Source: a virus
IMG/VR virus record: IMGVR_UViG_3300032092_000326
Location: 1-20,230 of that record
DNA: 20,230 nucleotides
Direction: 5' to 3' (one strand)
Shown here: positions 1 through 5,799 of the stretch, in pieces
Position numbering within the stretch: the first letter of the stretch is position 1
Layout of the letters: each line of letters opens with the position of its first letter
Program-made: the position numbers and the translations under genes
Notes under the pieces: generated by a model
What the model was told of the DNA's origin: nothing
Seen by the model: the letters and a program-made list of their open reading frames with translations, nothing else
The model's database searches: none

Positions 1-71
1 GCACACTGGTCGTCGTCGCCCTGTATCTGGGCGTCTGGTGGCTCGACATGCGCGACGGAGAAGACCAATGA
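1..71 (+). CDS. C-terminal end of a membrane-helix protein (partial)
   Basis: The frame is open from the left edge (first full codon at position 3) and stops with TGA at 69-71. The 22 visible residues are a hydrophobic stretch (LVVVALYLGVWW) followed by a short charged tail (DMRDGEDQ). This is what the end of a single-pass membrane protein with a cytoplasmic tail looks like. Its stop overlaps the next gene's start as ATGA, so the two are probably translationally coupled in one operon. In a phage, small proteins of this type are often holins, spanins or unknown membrane proteins, but nothing here chooses among them. The 5' part lies outside the window. Confidence 0.5.
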   Translation, partial: TLVVVALYLGVWWLDMRDGEDQ

Positions 72-298
72 ACCTCCAAGATCTCCTGACCAAGCACAAC
101 ATTCGGCACAAGGATCTCGCCTTCATGACGGGCCGCACCGAGCGTGCGGTCCACATGTGGGTTTACGGCATCAGCCCGCTGCCACGATCGGTTGAATTGC
201 TCCTGCTCGCCCTCGACGACGGTCGCATCGACGAGCGGTGGCTGGCCGAGCACTTAGCAAAGCACATACCCAACACGACTAAGTTCGAAACTCGTTGA
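68..298 (+). CDS. Small helix-turn-helix protein (XRE/Cro-like)
   Basis: A 76-residue protein. The helix-turn-helix lies at about residues 13-40: the segment around KDLAFMTGRTERAVHMW fits helix-turn-recognition helix, and the following PLPRSVELLLLAL is the usual third and fourth helix of XRE-type domains. I chose the ATG at 68 because GGAG at 57-60 lies 7 nt upstream and because it gives an ATGA overlap with the preceding stop. The GTG at 38 would add a poor, Arg-rich extension. Proteins of this size in phages bind DNA as small regulators or serve as accessory factors. The target is unknown. It is the last plus-strand gene before a convergent AT-rich spacer. Confidence 0.65.
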   Translation: MNLQDLLTKHNIRHKDLAFMTGRTERAVHMWVYGISPLPRSVELLLLALDDGRIDERWLAEHLAKHIPNTTKFETR

Positions 299-505
299 GA
301 TTCAGTCCTTTAAGAGAAGATATTATAGATATTTTATCTTATATTTATATTTCAATGCCTCAAAACGAGTCTCTAACTCTCTTCTAATTGCTCTATAGAT
401 TGATGTGTATCTCTCTTAGAGAGCGGTTATCTGTATTATCTACTCATAAGCCGCTGATTTTAGGGCTATTATGGATTTAGCGCCATTGAATATCCGGTTT
501 GCTAC
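299..505. other. AT-rich convergent intergenic region; candidate origin/unwinding element
   Basis: This spacer separates two converging genes and is the longest gene-free stretch in the window. Positions 311-350 contain only 5 G/C in 40 bases. TTATCT occurs three times in direct orientation (334-339, 427-432, 436-441). A perfect 6-1-6 palindrome, CTCTCTTAGAGAG, lies at 411-423. There is no hairpin followed by a T-run, so a classical bidirectional terminator is not evident. Low melting energy, a repeated hexamer and adjacency to the primase-helicase gene would fit a replication origin, but this is inference. A termination or regulatory region is equally possible. Confidence 0.3.
411..423. repeat. 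Perfect short palindrome CTCTCTTAGAGAG
   Basis: Six-base arms CTCTCT and AGAGAG flank a single T. CT-rich runs also occur just upstream (371-385). It could be a protein-binding site or a tiny hairpin. It is too short to interpret alone. Confidence 0.35.
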
Positions 506-2758
506 CTACCCAGCCGCCTTGTATCGCTTGACCGCCGTGCCCTTGAACCTGTGCGCGCCTTCGGTCGCTGTCAGCATGCCGGCGGCGACCATCTGATCAA
601 GGCATTTCTGGATGTCGGTCTTTTTGTATTTCCGCATGCGGTTGACCAGCACGCCGAACGTCTCGCCCTCGTCGCCAGCCGTCAGGTTCATGATGCGGGC
701 TTTCATGGCCATCAGCGGATTGTCTTTGGCGCGCTCGTTGGACGTGACGAGATCCATCTTCTCGCGGATGTCGCGGCGCACGAGCGCATAGGCCCACAGG
801 ACGTGCTCTTCAGTGCGGATGCCGCCGGGCACGGCGAGGATCAGGGAGACCTTCGCCACCTGCTCATAGGCGCGCATGGCGAGCGCCTCCAGACCTGTCG
901 AGCTCTTGGCGTCCTCTGCCATCTGCTCAAACGCATCTGAGACCCTATCAAGAAGCTCTGCGCCACCGGGCGTTGTGGGGACAGGTATGCGGTCGTCGTA
1001 ATACTCGACGCGGCCAGAGCCTGTCATGTCGAAGCTGCCGGCCGCGAACAAATCTTCCAGCGATTGCTTGAGACCGGGAGGCATAGGCCGTGGCTTGAAC
1101 CCTTTCTTGCGGGGCGGGGTCGTGTCGCGCTCGGTGAATAGCAAGCTGCGCCCGATGAACCCGTTGGTTGCGTTGTAGAAATCAACCAGCTCGTCAAAGG
1201 TCTCAGGCGTGGTGAAGCCACAAAGCGACAGGAAAGGCCGATCGAGGCCGAAGTCGAGCGTTTCCATCGAGCGGCGCACGGCACCGATGCGGGACAGGAT
1301 AGCAGGGCTGGGGTTCTCTTGCTTTTCCAGCTGCTGCAGCTCGCCCTTGAGGGCTTTGCGGATTTCTTTCTTGAGATCGCCGGTGAGCAGCATGAAACCA
1401 TTGGCCTTGGAGTAGGCTGACATGAGCGCGCCGATCACGCCATCGAGGTAAGACGCGCCGCCCTTGAGCTGGGCGTTCTTGACCTTCTTCAGGAAGATTC
1501 CGATCTCGTCGATCAGGAACATGGCCGCCTGATGATCGACCAGATTGCGGATGATCTCCTGCTCAGACTTGATCGAGCCGTGCACCGCCTGTTGGATGCG
1601 GGCCGCCTTCAGGACGGCCGCGACGGCTTGCTGGATCGGCTCCTTGCCTGTGCCAGAGCCCGCCACGCAGAAGGTGAACAGGTTTGTCGTGACGCCGTTC
1701 AGATCGTCGGTGTAGCGCAGGCCGACAATGTTGCCGATGGCGGTGAGCGCGCCAGCGACGGCGAGGTGTTCACGGGGGCGGTAGGATTGATCTTCGATCC
1801 ATGCCGCAACCTCGCCGACAAAACCCGGCGGCCGCTTTAGGTTGATGTGGGAAATGTCGAGGGGATCGGTCGGCAGGATCTCGAAGTCAGAATCAAATGT
1901 GACCGGCTGCTGCCAGCCTGCGGCCTCGGCGTAGTGGATCAAGGTGCCGAGCGTGACAGGGTTCGCGCTTTTCCCGAACGAATGCCAGCGCTTGGTGAGC
2001 ATGTCGCGGCCGGGATATTTCGTGCCACGGTTGGACCATGTGTCCCAGACGTCAAACGCCGTGCCGCCTGATGCGTGATGCAGGCCCATGCCGCACCGGA
2101 TCCACGTCTCATGGTCCGAATCAGGATCGACGTGGGAGATCATCTCGGCGAGATCAGCGTGCGACACGTCCATTGTCGTGCCATTGCCGAGATCAGCGCG
2201 ATGGCGCTCGGGCTTGCGCAGGAGATCAATAAGTGACTGCGGCGCAGGCTCAATGTCGTATGGCGAGCCGTAGGCGACTTCGTAGCGATTGCCCGATGCA
2301 TGCATGGAACCGGGGCCGACAACATAGCCGGATGATTTGAAATCAATGCCGGGATAGTCGGAGTGATGCTGCATCAGGGCGAGGCCTTCGGCGAGCTGAA
2401 AATAGTAATGCCGCGACCCGCCACCGGACCCAGTGTTGACGACGAGTCCTGCTTTTTCAACAAGCGGGAAATCGTTCTTGAGCCGTTCGTATGATTGCAC
2501 GCCGCCATTGCGGGCATCGACATCGATCACAAGCAGCCCGCGAATCAGGATGCCATAGCCGGTGTCGAGCTGACCCGACAGCTCCTTGGTTTCGACCTGC
2601 TCGTCGTCCCACTCGGGCGTATGCTGCCAGTTCGACACGAGCGGGTGCTTGTAGGCTGCTTTGCAGTCCTTGTTTCCGCATGCGCAATTGCCGCGCTTGT
2701 CCACACCATACAGGCCGAAGAAACGAAATCCGGCCTCCCGAAACTCGCGATAAAGCAT
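506..2758 (-). CDS. Primase-polymerase / DUF3987-type helicase (phage replication protein)
   Basis: A 750-residue multidomain replication protein. Numbering below counts from the GTG at 2761, so subtract one for the ATG at 2758. Residues 26-39 hold a Cys/His cluster (C26, C28, C33, H39, ending KHP) typical of N-terminal prim-pol domains. The archaeo-eukaryotic primase core follows, with catalytic IDVD (D80, D82), the second motif GSRHYYF (H118) and IDFKSSGYVVGPGS from about 139. A PriCT-2-like segment spans about 203-262 (ETWIRCGMGLHHASGG, then FDVWDTWS). The rest is a P-loop ATPase with Walker A GSGTGKE (368-374) and Walker B FLIDE (415-419). The family primes DNA synthesis and unwinds the fork. 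The ATG at 2758 overlaps the upstream stop as TGATG, with GGGGG at 2765-2769 as ribosome site. It lies opposite in strand to the recombination genes. Confidence 0.88.
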   Translation of the reverse strand: MLYREFREAGFRFFGLYGVDKRGNCACGNKDCKAAYKHPLVSNWQHTPEWDDEQVETKELSGQLDTGYGILIRGLLVIDVDARNGGVQSYERLKNDFPLVEKAGLVVNTGSGGGSRHYYFQLAEGLALMQHHSDYPGIDFKSSGYVVGPGSMHASGNRYEVAYGSPYDIEPAPQSLIDLLRKPERHRADLGNGTTMDVSHADLAEMISHVDPDSDHETWIRCGMGLHHASGGTAFDVWDTWSNRGTKYPGRDMLTKRWHSFGKSANPVTLGTLIHYAEAAGWQQPVTFDSDFEILPTDPLDISHINLKRPPGFVGEVAAWIEDQSYRPREHLAVAGALTAIGNIVGLRYTDDLNGVTTNLFTFCVAGSGTGKEPIQQAVAAVLKAARIQQAVHGSIKSEQEIIRNLVDHQAAMFLIDEIGIFLKKVKNAQLKGGASYLDGVIGALMSAYSKANGFMLLTGDLKKEIRKALKGELQQLEKQENPSPAILSRIGAVRRSMETLDFGLDRPFLSLCGFTTPETFDELVDFYNATNGFIGRSLLFTERDTTPPRKKGFKPRPMPPGLKQSLEDLFAAGSFDMTGSGRVEYYDDRIPVPTTPGGAELLDRVSDAFEQMAEDAKSSTGLEALAMRAYEQVAKVSLILAVPGGIRTEEHVLWAYALVRRDIREKMDLVTSNERAKDNPLMAMKARIMNLTAGDEGETFGVLVNRMRKYKKTDIQKCLDQMVAAGMLTATEGAHRFKGTAVKRYKAAG

Positions 2759-2967
2759 CACTTGCCCCCAGCCAGATAATCAGCAAGCTTTTCCAGCGTT
2801 TCGATGGCTGGGGTTTTATTGTTTCCGTTAGCAATTGATCGAACCGTATTCTCATGCAGCCGCACGTTCTTAGCGACCTTTGAGAGGTTGCGATCAGCCA
2901 GCCCCGCAACGACATATTCGCGCAGCCGTTCATAGGCCTCGCGCAATTCCACTGTTTGTTTTGGCAT
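2758..2967 (-). CDS. XRE-family transcriptional regulator
   Basis: A 69-residue protein that is almost entirely one helix-turn-helix domain. The helix pair NLSKVAKNVRLHENTVRSIANG at residues 28-49 is a textbook XRE recognition unit, and ETLEKLADYLAGG supplies the closing helices. Its stop codon overlaps the primase start (TGATG), so regulator and primase-helicase are one leftward unit. Its start is 91 bp from the divergent recombination operon, and the spacer carries dyads suited to such a dimer. I infer that it represses the rightward operon and probably itself. Whether this is a lysogeny repressor or only a timing regulator cannot be told, because no integrase is in view. Confidence 0.8.
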   Translation of the reverse strand: MPKQTVELREAYERLREYVVAGLADRNLSKVAKNVRLHENTVRSIANGNNKTPAIETLEKLADYLAGGK

Positions 2968-3058
2968 TTTTCAAACCTACTAGGGGCAACATTTAGGATG
3001 TTGACAGTGCCACATGATTCGGCATACCGTCAACCCGTTAAGAGAAGGAGAAATGCCA
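2968..3058. promoter_or_regulatory. Divergent control region with promoter and nested operators
   Basis: This is the only divergent gap in the window. A consensus -35 box, TTGACA, lies at 3001-3006 on the plus strand. The -10 near 3023-3028 (CATACC) is weak, matching 3 of 6 bases. A perfect inverted repeat CAACAT-N5-ATGTTG (2987-3003) overlaps the -35 box by three bases. A second, slightly asymmetric nested dyad, TTGAC..TGCC...GGCA..GTCAA, spans 3001-3033. Reading the minus strand, TTGACG at 3033-3028 could be a facing -35 box, but no good -10 follows it. A strong ribosome site, AAGGAG, at 3045-3050 serves the rightward operon. Confidence 0.6.
2987..3003. promoter_or_regulatory. Candidate repressor operator (17-bp perfect dyad)
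   Basis: CAACAT, a five-base spacer and ATGTTG form a perfect 17-bp dyad, a length common for dimeric phage repressors. It overlaps the first three bases of the TTGACA -35 box, so bound protein would block the rightward promoter. The adjacent XRE regulator gene is the obvious candidate binder. Binding itself is inferred. Confidence 0.5.
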
Positions 3059-3814
3059 ATGAGCATTCTTTCAACGGTCAGCAAACCCGCTGACCGCCCT
3101 GTGATCGTCACGATCTGTGGCGATAGCGGCTTGGGTAAAACCACCCTTGCCTGCACGTTCCCCCAGCCCATCGTCATCCGTGCCGAAGACGGCCTGCAGG
3201 CAATTCCTGCTGATCGTCGCCCGGATGCGTTCCCAGTTCTGACTGGGCCAGATGCGTTGTGGGAGCAATTGAAAGCCCTCATCCACGAAGAGCATGAGTA
3301 CAAGACCTTGATCGTTGATTCGGTCACGGCACTGGAGCGCATGTTCTCTACCTATGTGGTTGAGACTGACCCGAAGAAGCCCAAGGGCATCCAGCAAGCT
3401 CTCGGGGGATACGGCGCGGGCCGCGATGCAATCGCAGCCATGCATGCTCGTCTGCGTAAGGCTGCGGGAATTCTCGCAGACAAGCGTGGCATGAACACTG
3501 TGTTCGTGGCCCACGCCGACACCAGCCGCATCGAGCCGCCGGATGACGACGCCTACATGCGTTACACGCTTCGCCTTCATGAGAAGAGCATGCCAGCCTA
3601 CGTCGATGACGTAGACGTCGTGGGCTTCCTGAAGCTGGAGACCTTCACGACAGGTGAAGGCGAGCGCAAGAAAGCAATTTCTGATGGCACGCGCGTGTTG
3701 ATCACGCATGCGACCGCAGCGAACGTCAGCAAAAACCGTTTCGGCATCACTGAACCGATCAATGTCGAAATCGGCGTCAATCCCCTTACTGCTTACATTG
3801 GAGCTTTGAAATGA
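3059..3814 (+). CDS. RecA-fold AAA ATPase, Sak4-like single-strand annealing protein
   Basis: A 251-residue P-loop ATPase. Walker A GDSGLGKT is at residues 21-28 and Walker B TLIVDSVTAL at about 83-92, with D87 the magnesium-binding acid. The short N-terminal lead-in and overall size fit the AAA_24/Sak4 group of phage recombinases, remote RecA relatives that anneal single strands with help from a cognate SSB. The next gene is just such an SSB-like protein, joined by an ATGA overlap, and a YqaJ exonuclease lies further down the operon, which supports the recombination role. I chose the ATG at 3059 because AAGGAG (3045-3050) lies 8 nt upstream. The ATGs at 3053 and 3014 are too close to it or ahead of it. 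Other phage P-loop NTPases remain possible. Confidence 0.8.
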   Translation: MSILSTVSKPADRPVIVTICGDSGLGKTTLACTFPQPIVIRAEDGLQAIPADRRPDAFPVLTGPDALWEQLKALIHEEHEYKTLIVDSVTALERMFSTYVVETDPKKPKGIQQALGGYGAGRDAIAAMHARLRKAAGILADKRGMNTVFVAHADTSRIEPPDDDAYMRYTLRLHEKSMPAYVDDVDVVGFLKLETFTTGEGERKKAISDGTRVLITHATAANVSKNRFGITEPINVEIGVNPLTAYIGALK

Positions 3815-4323
3815 GTGACTTCTGGAATTTTGAACAATCCACGACTGGCGAATTCGAAATGGGCGGCGGTGATATCCAGCCGATCCCTGCTGATACGTCA
3901 TGCCTCGCGTCTGTTGATGAAGCGAAGTGGGATGAGAAAGACGGCGCGCGTTATATTTCGTTGCGCTGGAATATTCTGCAGCCTACGGAGTACAAGAACC
4001 GCAAGGTGTACCAAAAGCTGTGGGTTGCTGATGCAGATCCTTTGGCAAAGGACGCAGAAAAGAAGCGTGAAAAAGCAAAGCGTATGCTGGCTGCAATTGA
4101 TCTGAATGCTGGCGGCAAGCTTCGCGCAGCTGGTGTTGAGCCGACTGATGAATCTCTTGGCAAAGCGTTGGTAGACAAGCCAATGGTGATCAAGGTCATG
4201 CAGTGGAAGGATAGAGAAACCAATATGCCGAAGGGCAATTGGATCGGCGCTGTGTCTGCCAAAAAAGGCGCGGCGCCTGCACCAGTTGCCAAGCCAGCCG
4301 TGACGGAGGACGCGCCGTTTTAA
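3811..4323 (+). CDS. DUF669-like single-stranded DNA-binding protein
   Basis: A 170-residue protein. The body, with SLRWNILQPTEYKNRKVYQKLWV at about residues 50-72 and VIKVMQW further on, fits the DUF669 family found beside phage annealing proteins and exonucleases. A Lys/Glu-rich helix (about 78-95) interrupts the core. Residues about 148-164 are a Pro/Ala-rich linker, and the chain ends TEDAPF. That acidic, Pro-Phe terminus resembles the C-terminal tip by which bacterial SSBs recruit partner proteins (DDDIPF in E. coli). I infer that it coats single strands and loads the preceding Sak4-like protein. It starts with an ATGA overlap of that gene. The family call is by motif resemblance only. 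Confidence 0.72.
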   Translation: MSDFWNFEQSTTGEFEMGGGDIQPIPADTSCLASVDEAKWDEKDGARYISLRWNILQPTEYKNRKVYQKLWVADADPLAKDAEKKREKAKRMLAAIDLNAGGKLRAAGVEPTDESLGKALVDKPMVIKVMQWKDRETNMPKGNWIGAVSAKKGAAPAPVAKPAVTEDAPF

Positions 4324-4329
4324 GAAGTT

Positions 4330-4365
4330 GCGGGCTGGGGTTTTTGACGAGACTGGCCAGCCCGC
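4330..4365 (+). other. Strong GC-rich RNA hairpin between operon segments
   Basis: GCGGGCTGG (4330-4338) pairs perfectly with CCAGCCCGC (4357-4365), giving a 9-bp stem with an 18-nt loop, starting 6 nt after the preceding stop codon. No T-run follows, so it is not a standard intrinsic terminator. It may slow polymerase, protect an mRNA end or mark a processing site. It lies in one of the few non-overlapping gaps of the early operon. Confidence 0.6.
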
Positions 4366-4420
4366 CACGCACCTGAGCAAGTGTTGAAACTGCTCGCCTA
4401 ATTAACCGGAGACCAGACCA

Positions 4421-4654
4421 ATGACTGAAGAAGAACTCCAACACATGAAGCAAATGGTGCATGATCTGTGCGGCGTCACGCTTCGCCTTCAGATTGACAT
4501 GCAGAGCAAAACCAGTTTGCGCGACAAGTTCGCGATGGCGGCGTTGACGGGATTGCTGGGTGTATACCGCGACGGGATGGCAGAAGCTTTTGCCATACAG
4601 GCATACAAACACGCAGATGCAATGCTTGCCGCGAGGGACGAGAAACATGATTAA
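4421..4654 (+). CDS. Small phage accessory protein (RDxFA-type)
   Basis: A 77-residue, mostly helical acidic protein. The central SLRDKFAMAALTGLLG (residues 29-44) resembles the RD-x-FA-x-x-A-x-x-GLL segment seen in many small proteins of phage early operons. Its function is not known to me. ATG at 4421 follows GGAG at 4408-4411. This is the first gene after the 4330-4365 hairpin and does not overlap its upstream neighbour. Its stop overlaps the next gene's start by 8 nt. A role in host takeover or DNA metabolism would be a guess from position alone. Confidence 0.65.
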   Translation: MTEEELQHMKQMVHDLCGVTLRLQIDMQSKTSLRDKFAMAALTGLLGVYRDGMAEAFAIQAYKHADAMLAARDEKHD

Positions 4655-4886
4655 TCTTGAGGAAATAGATCGTGATCCATGGTCCACCTATCCTGTAGAC
4701 AAGAAAGATTTGCACGAGATCAACGATCTGGTGACGAAGCTCATCAAGCGCGTCTCCGCTTTGGAAGGCGCTCTGCTTTTCTACGCCGAGGAAGCACACT
4801 GGGAGAAGCACCCCTTTGAACCATCGCGCATCGACATGGACAATGGTCGCACGGCACGTCTCGCACTGAACGGGGGCAAAGAATGA
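4647..4886 (+). CDS. Small coiled-coil phage protein, member of a local family
   Basis: A 79-residue hypothetical. A helical, heptad-like N-terminal half (LHEINDLVTKLIKRVSALEGAL) leads to FYAEEAHWEKHP and a C-terminal DNGRTARLALNGGK. That plan reappears in the gene at 5373 (LEVALRFYKDGFKYHP, then CGETAIAALGEKK), so the two look like diverged duplicates. I chose ATG at 4647 because it starts 8 nt inside the previous gene, with GAGGGA at 4633-4638 as ribosome site. An upstream in-frame ATG at 4560 would bury the start inside that gene. No catalytic motif is visible, and function is unknown. Confidence 0.6.
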   Translation: MINLEEIDRDPWSTYPVDKKDLHEINDLVTKLIKRVSALEGALLFYAEEAHWEKHPFEPSRIDMDNGRTARLALNGGKE

Positions 4887-5089
4887 CCAGCGAAGACAAA
4901 ACCTACCACACCAAAGATGGACATAAGATAGATGATTTTGGTGTTTGGTTTGACGGCGGCTTCTGGGGGAAAATTGTGCCGAATCCAGATGAGAAAAGCC
5001 CACCGATCTTCACGGCTTGGCATCTTGATGGAACATGCCGCGCATTCCAGCGCCTTGAATGGGAACTGGTTGAGGAGGCGCGCAAATGA
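4883..5089 (+). CDS. Hypothetical small protein
   Basis: A 68-residue protein rich in aromatic residues (FGVWFDGGFWGKIVPNP, then FTAWHLDGTCRAFQRLEWEL). It looks like a small beta-rich domain ending in an acidic helix. I do not recognise a family. It overlaps both neighbours by ATGA junctions, which supports real translation. It lies in the run of six accessory genes between the SSB-like protein and the exonuclease. Confidence 0.5.
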   Translation: MTSEDKTYHTKDGHKIDDFGVWFDGGFWGKIVPNPDEKSPPIFTAWHLDGTCRAFQRLEWELVEEARK

Positions 5090-5376
5090 CCAGCAAAGAA
5101 ATGTGGGTTCTCTGCGGCGACTGCGAGCATAAGTGGGTTGCTGTGCATCTGCCAATGACGATTGAAAAAGTTTCCGTAATCATGAGGAGACTGATCTGTC
5201 CGAAATGCGCGAAGACTAACAAGATTTATATATGCGAGCCCGAAACACATGCCACGCATGTTTCGGTTGGCAGCGGTGGCGGTTCTGGTCGTATTAAGAC
5301 TGGCGGTGGGTCCATACGCGGCCACGTTACTATTCCTGCGGGTGGACCTAAAGGCTGGGCAGGAGAAACGAAATGA
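5086..5376 (+). CDS. Small zinc-ribbon protein with glycine-rich tail
   Basis: A 96-residue protein. Two CxxC knuckles, CGDC (residues 10-13) and CPKC (about 38-41), separated by a helical linker, form a probable zinc ribbon, and a further Cys follows in IYIC. From about residue 62 the chain becomes a low-complexity Gly/Ser-rich segment (SVGSGGGSGRIKTGGGS). The N-terminal half probably binds zinc and perhaps nucleic acid or a host protein. The tail may be flexible or anchor-like. It has ATGA junctions at both ends. No homolog or function is recognised. Confidence 0.55.
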   Translation: MTSKEMWVLCGDCEHKWVAVHLPMTIEKVSVIMRRLICPKCAKTNKIYICEPETHATHVSVGSGGGSGRIKTGGGSIRGHVTIPAGGPKGWAGETK

Positions 5377-5615
5377 CTGACGCGATCAGAGAGGCGGTCA
5401 AGGACATTAAGTTTTATTTGGACCGGATTGAGGAATTGACTAGCCGCAACAAAAAACTGGAAGTGGCTCTGCGTTTTTACAAAGACGGATTTAAATACCA
5501 CCCAAAACGGACGATCACCGGGATCAATCTATCTGAATGGAAGCCCACTGAAGAGCTTCTTAATGATTGCGGAGAAACCGCCATCGCTGCGCTAGGAGAG
5601 AAGAAAGATGGCTGA
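5373..5615 (+). CDS. Small coiled-coil phage protein, second family member
   Basis: An 80-residue protein with a long N-terminal helix (REAVKDIKFYLDRIEELTSRNKKLEVAL) of coiled-coil character. FYKDGFKYHP and a C-terminal CGETAIAALGEKK follow. The order of elements matches the gene at 4647, suggesting duplication and divergence with two unrelated genes in between. It starts with an ATGA overlap and its stop lies 8 nt inside the next gene. The function is unknown. Coiled-coil plus short C-terminal motif would suit a protein-protein adaptor. Confidence 0.58.
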   Translation: MTDAIREAVKDIKFYLDRIEELTSRNKKLEVALRFYKDGFKYHPKRTITGINLSEWKPTEELLNDCGETAIAALGEKKDG

Positions 5616-5799
5616 GGAGCAGGACGACCTGACGCTCGTTTACATGTGGGCATTTAAGCAGGGCGAGAAAAGCGCGGAGAAGCGCGTTGAGGAACTGGAA
5701 GCTGCTCTGATTCTGATCACACAAACAGCGCCATTCGGCGAGCCGCAAGAGATCGCCCGCAAGGTATTAAGGAGAACGAATAATGGAACAGCGCAGTAA
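5608..5799 (+). CDS. Small acidic helical protein
   Basis: A 63-residue protein with helical segment EKSAEKRVEELEAALILI in the middle and QEIARKVLRR near the end. The ELEAAL segment echoes LEGAL and LEVAL of the genes at 4647 and 5373, so it may be a shorter third relative, but the match is weak. The start overlaps the previous gene by 8 nt and the end overlaps the exonuclease gene by 17 nt. No function can be assigned. Confidence 0.5.
   Translation: MAEEQDDLTLVYMWAFKQGEKSAEKRVEELEAALILITQTAPFGEPQEIARKVLRRTNNGTAQ

Noticed and set aside
38-67. GTG start at 38 for the first helix-turn-helix gene
   Set aside because: It would add an Arg-rich leader with no ribosome site. ATG 68 has GGAG at 57-60 and an ATGA overlap with the preceding gene.
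551-940. Plus-strand frame opposite the primase-helicase
   Set aside because: The minus-strand primase has recognisable motifs throughout; this antisense product has none and no ribosome site.
3014-3058. ATG at 3014 as the start of the Sak4-like gene
   Set aside because: It lies inside the dyad/promoter region and upstream of the strong AAGGAG at 3045-3050, which is well spaced for ATG 3059.
4330-4365. Hairpin as an intrinsic terminator
   Set aside because: There is no T-run after the stem, and the downstream genes belong to the same strand and compact gene set. It is kept as a structured RNA only.
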